Below, piece by piece: positions 1-10,823 of a DNA stretch of 64,000 bases. Source of the DNA: Mangifera indica (Eukaryota > Streptophyta > Magnoliopsida > Sapindales > Anacardiaceae); the NCBI RefSeq assembly GCF_011075055.1, contig NC_058139.1, forward strand, positions 13,351,584-13,415,583, in the 5' to 3' direction. Position numbers and translations under genes: made by a program. The notes under the pieces were generated by a model, which was not told where the DNA came from, ran no database searches, and saw nothing but the letters and a program-made list of their open reading frames with translations. Each line of letters begins with the position of its first letter. The first letter of the stretch is position 1.

Positions 1-118
1 GATTTAACTGACTCTGCCATCTCAAGTCCTCACACAATTGTAAAATTTTAGAAACAATCAACAAGAAGCTTGTAGGGAGTGCTGGAACATGGATTGTTGC
101 CAAGAAGAGGTCTTTGCA

Positions 119-460
119 TAGGGGTGAATCAAGTTGAGTTAACTTAAGTTTGACTCTATGTTCGATTTGAATGAGTTAAATTTGAGTTGGAGCTCTAACT
201 CAACTTGAGTTTAGCTTATTTTTCCCTTGATGAAATTATTTATTCTCCAATAACATCGTTCAATTTACATCGATATCGTTCATCCCTTCAATGAAATTAT
301 TTTCTTTATCGATAACGCTTTTCACATTGTCGAATGCTCCAATGATACTATACACTAACTTGAATGAGCTCAAGCTTGAGTTATGAATTCGAGCAAAGTT
401 TGAATTGACTCTTATTTGAGTTCAGTTTGACTCAAATCCAAATACAACGTAGAATTGAGA
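119..460. repeat. Degenerate repeat rich in AACTCAAG / CAAGCTTGAG motifs
   Basis: The stretch is dense in variants of AACTCAAG and its complement and has loosely inverted ends (GAGTTAACTTAAG-like on the left, TTTGACTCAAAT-like on the right). Similar material recurs at 2130..2290 and 49469..49900. It looks like a decayed MITE-like repeat; no target duplication or protein is visible. Confidence 0.35.
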
Positions 461-495
461 TAATGAAATTACTTTTTCTATGCAAATAATTTCTT

Positions 496-1244
496 GGCCA
501 AAGGATTTATTCCCATCCAAAGTATTCTCTAATTTTATGTTTTCACTCTTTAACTATGAAAATCCTAAACACCCACCAATAGAAAGTTAAGTATGTTAGT
601 TTTAAGAGTAAAATTGTCATTTCATTTGTAATATTAAAAATAAATTAAAATTTAATCTCTTTTCCCCCTCAAAACGCTAAAAACTAAAAGTTTGTCCCCT
701 AGGCCAAGTTTTAAAAAATGACAGTCCCTCCTACAGTTTAGTTTTCAATCCTCGATGCCAAATCTAGAGCCATCGTTGGCGACAAAGATTCTCAATACAT
801 CACCATCCCCTGTTAGTCTCTCTCCCTTCCTCTAGAATGTCGATTGACACAAATTTGGTTTTAAAAGACGAAGAGCTTTATCCGAAGACAAAACTCTTCG
901 TCGAGAGACAAAACTCTTTGTCTTTCTAAATCTGTGTCGGCTAGCATTTTAAGGGAGGGGAGAGAGACTGCCAGAGCATGATGATGCATCAGAGAATCTT
1001 CGTCATTGGCAATGGCGTTGGGGATTGAAAAATAAACCCTAGGGGAGAATGTCATTTTTTAAAACTTGACCTATGAGAGAAATGGTTAATTTTTATGGTT
1101 TAGGGGGAAAAAAGAGATAAAATTTTAAAGGGGTTAGGGTCCTGTTAATTTTAATTGTCCATGGGTGGATAAATGAGCTTTTAAAGTTAAGGGGTAGAAA
1201 CTTGAAATTAGAAGATACTTTGGGCGGGAAATAGTCCTTTGGCC
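496..1244. mobile_element. MULE-type MITE, copy 1, with perfect 9-bp target duplication
   Basis: A 749-bp element begins GGCCAAAGGATTTATTCCCA and ends with the inverted counterpart ...GGGAAATAGTCCTTTGGCC. The 9-bp sequence TAATTTCTT lies immediately outside both ends (487..495 and 1245..1253), the target-duplication length typical of Mutator-like elements. The interior is an imperfect palindrome containing GAAGACGAAGAGC-like and CTCTTCGTC-like segments, so small ORFs on either strand are hairpin arms rather than genes. The same family occurs at 4300..4675, 29562..30203, 33211..33903, 34093..34899 and 60700..61600. Confidence 0.85.
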
Positions 1245-1253
1245 TAATTTCTT

Positions 1254-2129
1254 TATGTTTGAATTCTTGTAATGCCATCGACTCTTTTATGTTCCAATGG
1301 TCAGAATGCCACTACTAGTTAAAAGATGATGCAAATATAGTAAATAGCTATCTTGTAAGGCTTGAATATTGTCTATTTAAATCAGACTTGTGGTTACCAG
1401 AATATTAAATTGGCATTTTTTTTAATTATCAGGCTATCGTTGATTTAATTAAATATCAAATAAATAAGTCAATTCCAACTGATTTTTTAATATCATTATA
1501 CTACTATAATGTTATTTTTTTTAAACATTAAGGGTAGGTTGGGGCTGGTTCCACCCTGCTTGTAGGCCTCACTTACAAAGACTCTGCAGGTTGTTTGTTT
1601 GCTGGAAATCTAAGAACAAGGTGTAAACTCTCTTGTAGAAATTCTGTGTGATGTGGAAAGTTTGTACTTGTGTTAGTGTTTGATGAAATATCAAACTGAA
1701 ATAACTCATAGATTAGTATATCAAAAAATTGGGTAAAAAAAATCAAACGAGAAACCTCTTCAAGTGAAGTTGTTATTAAGTTTGTGAAATCCCTGTCGTT
1801 TGCTTAATGTTAGAAATATCACGTCAATTTACTTCACTAGATTTTTAATAGTGAAAATGTCATAATTTTTGTGTAGAAAGTGAGTAATATTGAACATCAA
1901 ATTTATAATGCCTTGCAAAAATGGCATATCAACAAACAAACAACAGAAGCACATCTTTTTTCACTTAATTAACATGTTACTTTAATGTTAACCCTTAAAC
2001 TATAATGCCAAGGAGATTGCATTTGATTTCCTTGATAATTACCATGAAGCTACAAATCATTTTTATTTGGTTCACAACTATCAGTATATTTGTAATTTCA
2101 TTGAAAAAGCATGTAGAAATTGGGCTTGA
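1254..2129. other. AT-rich stretch with no recognised feature
   Basis: I see no coding pattern, RNA gene or clear terminal repeat here. Confidence 0.4.
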
Positions 2130-2290
2130 TAGCCTTTTTGAAGCCAAGCTAGAGTAAGTAATTCTTATCTCAAGCTCAAGCTCGAGTTTGCAACTCTCAA
2201 ACTAGAGCCATATATCTATCCTATTGAGATGATCTTGAGTCTAACAATACTCAGTTTGACTCAATTATAGCCTTACACATGATGTGTACC
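2130..2290. repeat. Short CAAGCTCGAG-rich repeat fragment
   Basis: The segment has CTCAAGCTCAAGCTCGAG followed by scattered ACTCAAG variants, resembling the repeats at 119..460 and 49469..49900. Boundaries are not defined. Confidence 0.3.
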
Positions 2291-2756
2291 CCAAACTCAC
2301 TCCATGACGAGGTTAACCAATAAGTTTAGAACATAACTCACGTTTGGGCAGTGTCAACCTCGATGTGAATAATATAATTGACGAGGATAACTTATGTCAA
2401 GAGGACGTTAATAAAACAACTTGTAGAGCATAACTCATGTCATCAAAGTGTCAACCTATTGCATTCAAATGTTAACTCATGTCACCTAGACACCAACCCT
2501 TGACATGCAAAAGATAAATTACATTACGAGGATACCATCTACTTATTGACACCATACAATAGCTCGAGGAGTGTCTTTAATATATTAGGTAACCTTATTT
2601 ACTAAGCCAAAGGACCAGATCTACGTGACCATTTGAATACTCAATGAGCCTTTTCGATGAAAGTGACTAAAAATAACTTAGCATGAATCTTGCTACAAGG
2701 GCTCATGCAGACCCTTGATAATCTAACAGATTAAGAGGATGCACCAAAAATTGGAG

Positions 2757-2935
2757 TTGAAGAACCTTTACTCTCCTTTATGGTACACCATGCATCATTG
2801 CTTAACAACTTTAAGACACCATCAATCACCACATTCAATGGAATTGGTGATCCATATGATCACATAGATGCCTTTTTGTTCATCATAATCACACTTTTTT
2901 AAAATTCTTGTGCTAAATTGCACCTACAATTTGGT
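2757..2935 (+). pseudogene. Ty3/gypsy gag fragment
   Basis: One plus-strand frame reads NNFKTPSITTFNGIGDPYDH then IDAFLF. This matches the conserved entry to plant gypsy gag proteins (pattern LP..F..P.I..F.G..DP.DH...F). The preceding 450 bases, with repeated short phrases around ACCTCGATG and AACTCATGTCA, may be decayed 5' sequence of the same element. No further gypsy domains follow, because copia element A begins at 2954. Only a scrap, not functional. Confidence 0.45.
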
Positions 2936-2953
2936 GAATCTTTTGTTGGTGTG

Positions 2954-3428
2954 TGTTGAAATTTTAGCCCAAGATTTACTAATTGTATAGTTAATAACAA
3001 GAAACAAAAAACACAATATTTACTTGGTTCAAATTTCTTAATTGAAATCCTACATCTAAGATAGATGTATTTTTTTAGTCAATCTACTAATTCAAAGTCC
3101 ACGTACATAACCCTTTACACAAATGGTCATCAAAGATTACATGATTAATATGTAATTAACCTAAATCGAGAATCAACTTAACAAGAGGAGCAAGAAATTT
3201 CTCACTAGACAAATGAAACTTGCCAAACTAAGACATAGACGAAACCCTAGCTTCACATGAGAGAGAGAGAGACACTAGACTCAAAACTCAAAAAGATGAA
3301 AAATGTGCAGAATGAATATAACCAAGGTACCAAAAAGTAATGAGTTAATGAGAATATAACAATACTGCCATAAAGCCAAATGACGTCTTTACCCTTGACT
3401 GTTTAAGACACACACTTAATGAATTCCA
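2954..3428 (-). repeat. 3' LTR of copia A
   Basis: The first 250 bases align with 5260..5612, including TTTAGCCCAAGATTTAC, GAAATCCTACA and TCACTAATTCAAAGTC-like segments. The inner edge is placed where the minus strand shows a purine-rich AACAAGGTGGAAT tract resembling a polypurine tract. That edge is uncertain by tens of bases. Confidence 0.55.
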
Positions 3429-3599
3429 CCTTGTTACTAAAAACATTAGCCTGTAGAATACCTTACTGCAACCCAACTACTCTAGACATTACTAACATTT
3501 AACAAGCTTAAGGCTGACTTAAACTTGTTAACAAATACAAGTTTTGTAACCTTTTATGCCTATAAGATAGTTAAGAAAAGTATTCTTAAAGCTGTAGGA

Positions 3600-4230
3600 T
3601 TAAGTTTACCTTGATTTACATGCATATGCCAAACAACCAAGAGGTTTTAAATGATTCAATTTAGTTGGGCCTTTTAGACCACCTTTCCATGGGTGTTTTA
3701 AAATTCAGGGTAAAGGAGAGGAATCTATTAATCAAATAACAAGTTGTGAAGACAACTTTTACCCAAAATCTCTTACCAAGACTAGAAACAACTAACATGC
3801 ATCATATATTATTTAAAATTATCCTATTCATTCTTTCAGCAAGACTATTTTGTTGTGGAGTATTAGTACATATTCTGTGCCTTATAATACTAACTTGTTT
3901 ACAAAAATGAGCAAACAATTTATTACAAAGCTCAAGTCCATTATTAGTTCTCAAAATTTTAATCCTTTTGTTTGTTTGACTTTCAACCAAAGTTTTCCAT
4001 TCTTTAAAAGACTCAAAAGCTTGGTCTTTTTGTTTTAAAATATAAACCCAAACTCTTCTAAAAAAATCATCAACAAAAGTTAAAAAATATAAACGTTCAA
4101 AAAAGAGTTACATACCTAAGGAGAGCCTCATAAGTCTGAATGTATATAGTCTAGAATCTGTTTTGATCTATGTGTGGTAGCAACATATTTTAACCTTTGT
4201 GACTTGCCTAACACACAATTCTCACAACAA
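3600..4230 (-). pseudogene. Copia integrase fragment of copia A
   Basis: Reading the minus strand, a zinc-binding pre-integrase piece CENCVLGKS near 4200 is followed by the integrase core. Core landmarks are VDDFFRR.WVY, KILRTNNGLELCNK (second catalytic Asp replaced in the RTDNGGE motif by RTNNGLE) and TPQQNSLAERMNR, which contains the third acidic residue. Stops and frameshifts interrupt it. The longest clean frame is 3802..3990. The loss of Asp in RTDN indicates an inactive integrase. Confidence 0.65.
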
Positions 4231-4299
4231 TCTAGTGTACGAAAAATGCTGATATATATGGAGAAGCTTTATCAATTCAGCTTTTTCATCTTCAATTCG

Positions 4300-4675
4300 T
4301 CGTTGGTTGGGGCTTCTTTGCCTGTCATCAGGCATCATCATTGGCAACAAAGAGAGAAGGATAAGATGAAGATAGATCTTGGTTAGAGTTTGATTGCCAG
4401 AGAAGGAAGAGGAAGAAAGTAAACCATAATAAGGGGAAAATTCAACTCTTCAAACTTTTGGGTAAGAGAAAATTATTAGTTTTTTAAACTAAGAGGGGGA
4501 AATGAGATATAATTCTATTTATTTTAATATTAATGATAAAATAATGGTTTTACTTTTACAACTAACTAAGAAATTTAACATAAGTTGGGTGATGGGTAGG
4601 TATTTGGGTTTTTGAAACCCTATAGGTGAGTATTGGGAATGGACTAAACCTTGGGTGGGTTTAAGTGCTTTGGCC
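4300..4675. mobile_element. MULE-type MITE, copy 2, right part only
   Basis: The right end AAACCTTGGGTGGG...TGCTTTGGCC matches the terminal inverted repeat of the family at 496..1244. The interior has the GAGATAAAATT-like and AAACTTTTGGGTAAG-like blocks of other copies. No matching left terminus is found, so the left boundary is approximate. It lies inside copia A, between its integrase and gag remnants. Confidence 0.6.
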
Positions 4676-4689
4676 TTAATATAAGTATA

Positions 4690-4935
4690 GCCTGATTTTC
4701 ATAATAAATCTTTTCATTAGTATTAGCTAGATTAATTTTAATTTTATTAAATGCGTCTAACTTTTCCTTAAGACTCTTACTAAGATTTATTTTAAATCCA
4801 AAAAGATGCTTCTTCAAATAAATTTTACTAGCTAAAGATTAGTGATGTGAAGAGACTCAAGTTTTAACCACAATTTAGCAATAATATTTTCCTCATCAAT
4901 TTGTCTAAAATCATTATCAGGTAAATGAAATATTA
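4690..4935 (-). pseudogene. Copia gag fragment of copia A
   Basis: The minus strand encodes a run resembling the central helix region of copia gag: LKEKLDAFNKIKINLANTNE, preceded by LFGFKINLSK. The known family pattern is LF.FKM...L...LD.F.KI..DLAN. It sits on the 5' side of the integrase remnant, as expected in copia order. Frame continuity is lost outside this piece. Confidence 0.5.
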
Positions 4936-5259
4936 AAAGACTATATGCAGTTTCTAATACCTTATCTATTTCCTCCACATATTGAGATCAATCTTGCCAT
5001 TAAACTGTTCTATGTCAATTTTTTTTTTGTTCTATCATGGTGTATAAAATGTTCTTTTCGCAAAATAAACCAAAGAAAAACTGGCAATACTAAGAAACAG
5101 TATAAATCAACACAAACAAGAATCAAAAGCAGCAGATTCATGTATGTTTAACCTTCTTTATACAAATTAGTAAATCAAAAGAATAAGATTGACACAAAGC
5201 AAACAAGAATAGTAAAAAAATGTTATAGATTGGTAAAGGTAAGTGGCTTTGATGCCAGT

Positions 5260-5612
5260 TGTTAAAATTTTAGCCCAAGATTTACCGATTGCATAGCCAA
5301 TCATAAGATAATAAGAAGAAACAGAGAACAGAGTATTTACTTGGTTTGGATTTCTTAAATGAAATCCTACACCTAAGATAGAGGTATTCTCTTAATCAAT
5401 TCACTAATTCAAAGTCTAAGTACAAATAGTTTATGCAAATGTTCATCCAAGATTGTAAGATTAATATATAAATAATCAATAGAGTATTTACACTATTAAT
5501 ATATAAATAGTTTATATAAGATTAACATATAAATAACCTAAACAAGAGAAGCAAGAAATTTCTCATAGGACAAACGAAACTCTATAGACAAAGACACAAA
5601 CGAAACCTTAAG
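5260..5612 (-). repeat. 5' LTR of copia A, truncated at its outer end
   Basis: This block aligns with 2954..3240 and is adjacent to the primer-binding site at 5245..5257. Homology fades after CGAAACCTTA near 5612, earlier than in the other LTR. It also carries a short internal duplication of ATTAATATATAAATA. Confidence 0.6.
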
Positions 5613-7280
5613 GATTGTGATGATGAATTAAAGATTATTAATTAATAATAAATTAACACCTAATCACGTGATAATATATTATTTGAGTACCCAATTAAAT
5701 ATTCAAAATTATATATATATAAAATTTTGTTGTTTTCATTTTGGTTTCACTAAACACTATTTTTTTCTTGAATGATAATATCTCAATGGGCTAAAAAACA
5801 TATATAAATGGTGTTAATGAAATAAAAGGTATGGGCTAATTTTGGTTTCCCTATAGTTGGCTAAACCAGCGTTGCATCCGAAGTGATTGTCGTTCAATAG
5901 AAAGAATTTTCTGATATGGAATCTACTAAGTTTATTTTTTATTTTTAATTAGTATAGCTAATTGATAAGTAGAAGTTGTATTGTGATCAACTTGTAACTG
6001 TTAACAGCAGCCCACTTAAGAAATGTACAAGTTTTCTTAATATAAATGCTACATATTTTGTTAAAAAGGTTTCCCATGTCTCAACTTTTTCAATTTAAAA
6101 TACAAAATTAAATTGATTATAATGTTACCAAATAGCACACAAAATTTTTCCATGGAAATTGATCAATTTGATAAATAATAAATGACGGAGTTTGAAGGCA
6201 GATGATGAAGTTGCCAACTTTGTTTCGATAACCCTAATCTATCATACAAATTAAATAGGTGAGCTTATATTCACTTGAATCATGTGAATCACCTTTTTAT
6301 TTTTCAACTTCATCACGCCCATTATTTCTTCTACTTTCTATCTTGGATTGAAGTCATAATTTTTAAATATATTAAGTATTATAAATCATTTTCATTTACA
6401 ATAATCCTTAATTATATATTTCAAGTGACATTCACATGTGAATAAATGATAATTAATTAAGTTGATTGATAAATAATATGTTCAATGTTATAAAATATGA
6501 CGCATCACTTTGGATTAAAATTTTAAGCTTTTTATTTAAGTTGTCTGATATAACTAAATACAAAGGGCACATACTGTTTAAGGAAAGAAACTGATAATTA
6601 AATTTCAAAATTTAATTATGGAGAAATAAAAAAACACTTGAGTGCTTTTTTATTTTAATTCTTAAAAATATAGCTATGGCCAAAGATCCGATTGTCTGAC
6701 AATTAACCTTATTTGATGCCGACAGGGGCCCCGGCTTTCACTAAAGAATATGACATTTGCTCAAATAACATGAATTTCTGTAATTCTTCCTGAATTTCTA
6801 TTCCTTTCTTCATCTTTTTTTCTTTGTTTCATTTTCTCAGCTGTTGAAACTCAAAACACATGCATAAGATTCATTTTTGAACTTCTACGTCATGACCCTA
6901 ATTTTTATTTTGAAATATATAGTTGATAACACATTTTGATATTCAAAAGTATTTTCCAAAAATGTTTTAAAATTCATGCATATATTCGTAGTAGTACTTT
7001 ATTTAATGATCAATTCATAAAATCAAATGATACAATATTATTTCTAAAGTTCGAAAGTTTGAGATGAAGATGGAATCTGGCAGCTTGAAAGAGTTAATTA
7101 GGATCATGTAAAGAGGTGGTAAAGTTAAAGTAAAAGAGCGTTGTTCACCTGTGACACTCATTTAATATTAGGAGGTGAATGGGTCGATACGGTGAAGCTG
7201 TGATGTTGACATTAAATATGAATCCCCCACTAGGCTCCGCCTCTCTCTCCCTTCAAGTCAAAGCTCCAATGGCCCCATTT
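5613..7280 (+). promoter_or_regulatory. Upstream region of the FAMA-like gene
   Basis: About 1.7 kb of AT-rich DNA between copia A and the TATA box, without a recognisable gene. A palindromic G-box core occurs at 5663..5672 (ATCACGTGAT, core CACGTG), but it may belong to a common AT-rich repeat because similar flanking text recurs near 35500. How much of this region acts as promoter cannot be judged from sequence. Confidence 0.35.
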
Positions 7281-7282
7281 TG

Positions 7283-7292
7283 TATATATATA
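7283..7292 (+). promoter_or_regulatory. Candidate TATA box of the FAMA-like gene
   Basis: TATATATATA followed by AGCC lies about 420 bases before the ATG, and a CT-rich stretch (CTCTCTCTGCATATC) follows about 30 bases downstream, a usual plant start-site context. Confidence 0.5.
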
Positions 7293-7319
7293 AGCCACAT
7301 CTCCTCACCTCATCAAACT

Positions 7320-7711
7320 CTCTCTGCATATCATTTTTATATCATCAACTCTCCCTCGTGGTGGTATCCCATGCTTATTTGCTTCCTTCTTCTCTTCAAA
7401 TTTCACTACCCCACTTGATTTTCTTAACTCTTTGTCTTATTCTATATTTCCCTCTACATCATCTAATCAGGTTTGTTGCCCATCTCTCTCTCCATAGTTA
7501 TGTTTTTTACGTTGATTTCTACTGTGTAGCTGCTGAAACCCTAGCTTTAATGGTGAATTATTATTTTGAATTCATAAATCCTCGACAGTTTTTCCGCAAA
7601 CCAGAATTCGAAACTTGAGTTATTAGTACTTCGTATTTACTAGCTGCAAAATTCATAGGTTAATTTTTGACAACATTTCAGGTGGAGCTCACTTAGGGTT
7701 TATATATAGTG
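7320..7711 (+). other. Inferred 5' UTR with an intron (7471..7681)
   Basis: CTAATCAG|GTTTGTTG at 7463..7478 is a good donor context, and ACATTTCAG|GTGGAG at 7673..7687 is a good acceptor. Both lie outside the coding sequence, between the TATA box and the ATG at 7712. The start of the exon is estimated from the TATA position. This is inference; a transcript is needed to settle it. Confidence 0.4.
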
Positions 7712-9228
7712 ATGGAGAAAGACGAGAACTACTCGGTACACTAGCTTAATTTATTTATTATCTTATTGTGTATTCTTTTTGTTTGCTTTTATTGATAGAT
7801 CTTGTCTTTAGCAAGTTGTTTTGCCCTAAACTACACTTGTTGCAGGCCAGTTTTCCGGGGCTAGATTACTCTCTGGAGAATCATCAACATCAAGATCATC
7901 ATGCCATGAAGCCGCCGCGTATAGGCGAGAGTTCTGGTGATAATAATAACCATGAAATGGTTGATTATATGCTCAATAATCCTCAAGCCCAACAACTACA
8001 GATTTCTTCAGGGTTTTGCACTTCTATTTCTTTTGATAAACTGAGCTTCGCAGATGTGATGCAATTTGCGGATTTTGGCCCTAAGTTGTCTTTAAATCAA
8101 ACCAAGATTCCTGAGGAAGAAACGGGGATCGACCCGGTTTACTTTCTTAAGTTTCCTGTGTTGAATGATAGATTGGAGGATCAATCTCTTATGGCTCCAC
8201 AACCAGGTGTAAGTAATGAAGAGAGTAATTTTAAAGGAACAGAAAATAGAGAGAATGAAGAAGCTAGGGTTTCGGAAAACAACCCGGTGCAACTCAGATT
8301 TCTTGGTGATGATATCCAAAACAAAAGCTATAGTCCTCCAGCTGAAGCTAAAAACAAGAGAAAAAGACCAAGAACTATCAAGTCAACTGAAGAAGTTGAG
8401 AGCCAAAGAATGACCCATATCGCGGTCGAAAGAAATCGAAGGAAGCAAATGAATGAACATCTCAGAGTTTTGAGGTCTCTCATGCCTGGCTCATACGTTC
8501 AAAGGGTATTTAATAAAGATTTGTGATTTCTATTTCTTTTAATTGATAACTCTTCTATTTAGTATCTCTTAATCTATTTATGGTTTGCAGGGAGATCAAG
8601 CTTCAATTATAGGCGGAGCCATCGAGTTTGTGAGAGAGTTGGAGCAACTACTTCAATGCTTGGAGTCACAGAAACGAAGAAGACTATTAGGAGAAACACC
8701 CGGTGGCGGGCAGCAAATGGGAGATTCATCATCTATGACACTCCAACAGCAACAACCTTCACTATTTCCTCCTCCTTCGTCTTTTCCGAAAGATCAAATG
8801 ACGCTTATGGACTATGAAACCGGCCTTCGAGAGGAATCGGCCGAAAACAAGTCTTGTTTGGCAGACGTTGAGGTGAAGCTTCTAGGGTTTGACGCCATGA
8901 TTAAGATTCTCTCGAGAAGAAGGCCGGGCCAGCTCATCAAGACCATTGCCGCACTAGAGGATTTGCAGTTCAATATCCTCCATACCAACATCACCACCAT
9001 CGAACAAACTGTTCTATATTCTTTTAACGTTAAGGTATCAACTATATTTGCTTTTGAAAGATAATTTTGACAAAATCAACACATTTAATTTTTTTGTTAG
9101 TGACTTAAGCTTGAATCGAAATCAATATGCAGGTAGCAAACGAATCAAGGTTCACTGCTGAAGATATAGCAAGTTCTGTCCAACAGATATTCAGTTTCAT
9201 TCATGCAAATAGCACCTATGATGCATGA
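7712..9228 (+). CDS. FAMA: FAMA-like bHLH transcription factor (stomatal guard-cell fate)
   Basis: Coding exons are 7712..7735, 7846..8505, 8591..9034 and 9133..9228. All introns are GT-AG and the frame is kept, giving 407 aa. The protein starts MEKDENYS. It carries the conserved motif [16 protein letters not shown], then a bHLH from residue 199 ([16 protein letters not shown], with His199, Glu203 and Arg207 as E-box contacts), and LQCLE at 249..253, an LxCxE retinoblastoma-binding motif. A C-terminal ACT-like domain (about 321..400, [20 protein letters not shown]) ends with [10 protein letters not shown]. Arabidopsis FAMA, from memory, is about 414 aa with the same order. FAMA drives the last division and guard-cell differentiation, usually with SCRM/ICE1 partners. 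The LxCxE and the FLKFPVLND motif separate it from SPEECHLESS and MUTE, which lack this arrangement. The tiny first exon is set by MEKD matching MDKD in Arabidopsis. An AATAAT near 9377 could serve polyadenylation. Confidence 0.95.
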
Positions 9229-10239
9229 ATTAAATTAACGAAGAAACGACTTCTTCTGTTTTGTCAAAGATACCCACCTGGATTCTCTCAGTACTTTGGA
9301 TTTTCTAATCAAATTTTCCCATTAGTTATTTTCTATTTTTACACTCTGTATGTCTATTCTCTTGCAACTAAGAGACAATAATTTTTTTATCAATCCATGT
9401 GCGTATATTTTCTAGGTTTAACTTTTTACAGCCCTTAATATTATGACAAATAAGCCCATGCGCAAATATATTTGTTTCTCTTTCGATCTGTCTTTGTCAT
9501 GTGTAATAATTTGAAGATGTCGTGGAGGAGAAGAGAGGGTTGAAGTTTGGAGACAAGTTCTGTAAATGGTGTTAATTTGATTGCAAATAATGGGCGTTAC
9601 GAGAGAGAAGGAAGTCAACGAGTCCCGTCACATCTGGCCGTGGTTGACTTGTCAGAAATCAAAGTCTTTGTAAGTATTAGGCAGTACTCCGATATTGCCA
9701 TGTGCATGTTGGGTCCTTTCATCTTCTGGTTCCTTCAGATCCTTCTTTCTTTGTTGCTCACTTAGATCATGTTTGTACTCTTAAATAGTGTTTTAATTAA
9801 TTTAGGGAAATTGAAATTTTTACATTGTTTTTTTAACCATGTATACATATATAGCACCTATCTCAAAACCTAAACAAAAATACTACAATAGTATTTCATT
9901 ATTTCAAAATGCCCCTGTTGATGTAACTCCTACATGTAGAAAAAGAGAATATTTTTTTTTAACCTTCTAATGAGGAAAAAATCTCTGCAACATGAGAAAA
10001 ATACTTCTTCAATAGAGAACACGTGATTGAACAATAAATCCATTATAAAGGATTCAAATTGGACACAAGGGAGGAGAGATCAAATTTGGTAGATCTATTT
10101 AGAGAATTAACATTTGTTGCAAAGATTTCACAACAAAATCATCCACATTCAGATTAGTCTTGATTCAAGCTCATATGTTATGTGTTTTCTTTATGAATAA
10201 TTGAAAATAAAATAATATATGGTAGATTCATGTTCATAA
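9229..10239. other. FAMA 3' flank and intergenic DNA
   Basis: Contains the FAMA 3' UTR (probably to about 9400) and then unclassified AT-rich DNA. No conserved coding pattern seen. Confidence 0.4.
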
Positions 10240-10705
10240 CTTCATGTGAATTTTAATTTTGTTGTGATTTCATGTTGTTATTTCATATTGTTTTCATTGT
10301 TTAAAATTGTTATAATGTTGTATTGATGGTTAAAAAATACAAAAATTATGGTCTGAAAAATTTCCAGATGAAGAATAAGTTGGGGATGCCAAGGGCTTGG
10401 CTTCACCAACACCTGAACTGATATTTTTCGCACTTTCTTCCATTCCACTCAATTTCATGTTGTTTAATATTGTTATTTCATACAATTTTTATTATTTAAA
10501 GTTGTTATAATGTTGTTTAATATTATACTAATGGTTATAAAATACAAAAATTTATTTATGAAAATTTTCTAGACAAACGCCAACCCATTGGCTGCAGCCA
10601 ACCCCCCTCATTGTTTTTTCTCCTTCCATTCCACTCAATTTCATGTCGTTTAATATTGTTATTTTAATTATTTAATGTTGTATGTATTGATGGTTATAGA
10701 ATACA
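10240..10705 (+). repeat. Three diverged direct repeats upstream of MULE 1
   Basis: Copies of a roughly 80-190 base unit start near 10255, 10440 and 10622. Shared phrases are CCATTCCACTCAATTTCATG, TTTAATATTGTTATTT, GTTATAATGTTG and GGTTATAAAATACAAAAATT. They precede the MULE transposase remnant directly and may be its 5' non-coding or subterminal sequence. Confidence 0.5.
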
Positions 10706-10823
10706 AAAATTTAAGTTTGGAAAGTTTTTGAAAGTTACTGTTCATCGATGGTTACTGTCTATAGTATATAAACTTTGCCTAGATATTGTTGTTTTTATGT
10801 TTTTAGGGTTATTCCTGGTCAAG

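Larger units (their letters stand above)
2954..5612 (-). mobile_element. Decayed Ty1/copia retrotransposon (copia A), minus strand
   Basis: Two related blocks starting TGTTGAAATTTTAGCCC (2954) and TGTTAAAATTTTAGCCC (5260) are in direct orientation and act as LTRs. Just inside the 5' LTR, the minus strand reads TGGCATCAAAGCC (5245..5257), one to two changes from the initiator-tRNA-Met primer site usual in copia. Minus-strand gag and integrase remnants lie between them in the right order. The interior is interrupted by a MITE fragment at 4300..4675. Protease, reverse transcriptase and RNase H are not recognisable, so the element is dead. Confidence 0.7.

Noticed and set aside
7280..7618. 112-aa ORF upstream of FAMA
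   Set aside because: It lies in the predicted leader and leader intron, has no family resemblance, and the FAMA start at 7712 is supported by the MEKD/MDKD match.
7768..7845. In-frame extension upstream of FAMA exon 2 ([11 protein letters not shown]...)
   Set aside because: It is intron 1 read through; a good acceptor TGCAG ends at 7845 and exon 1 with an ATG lies upstream.
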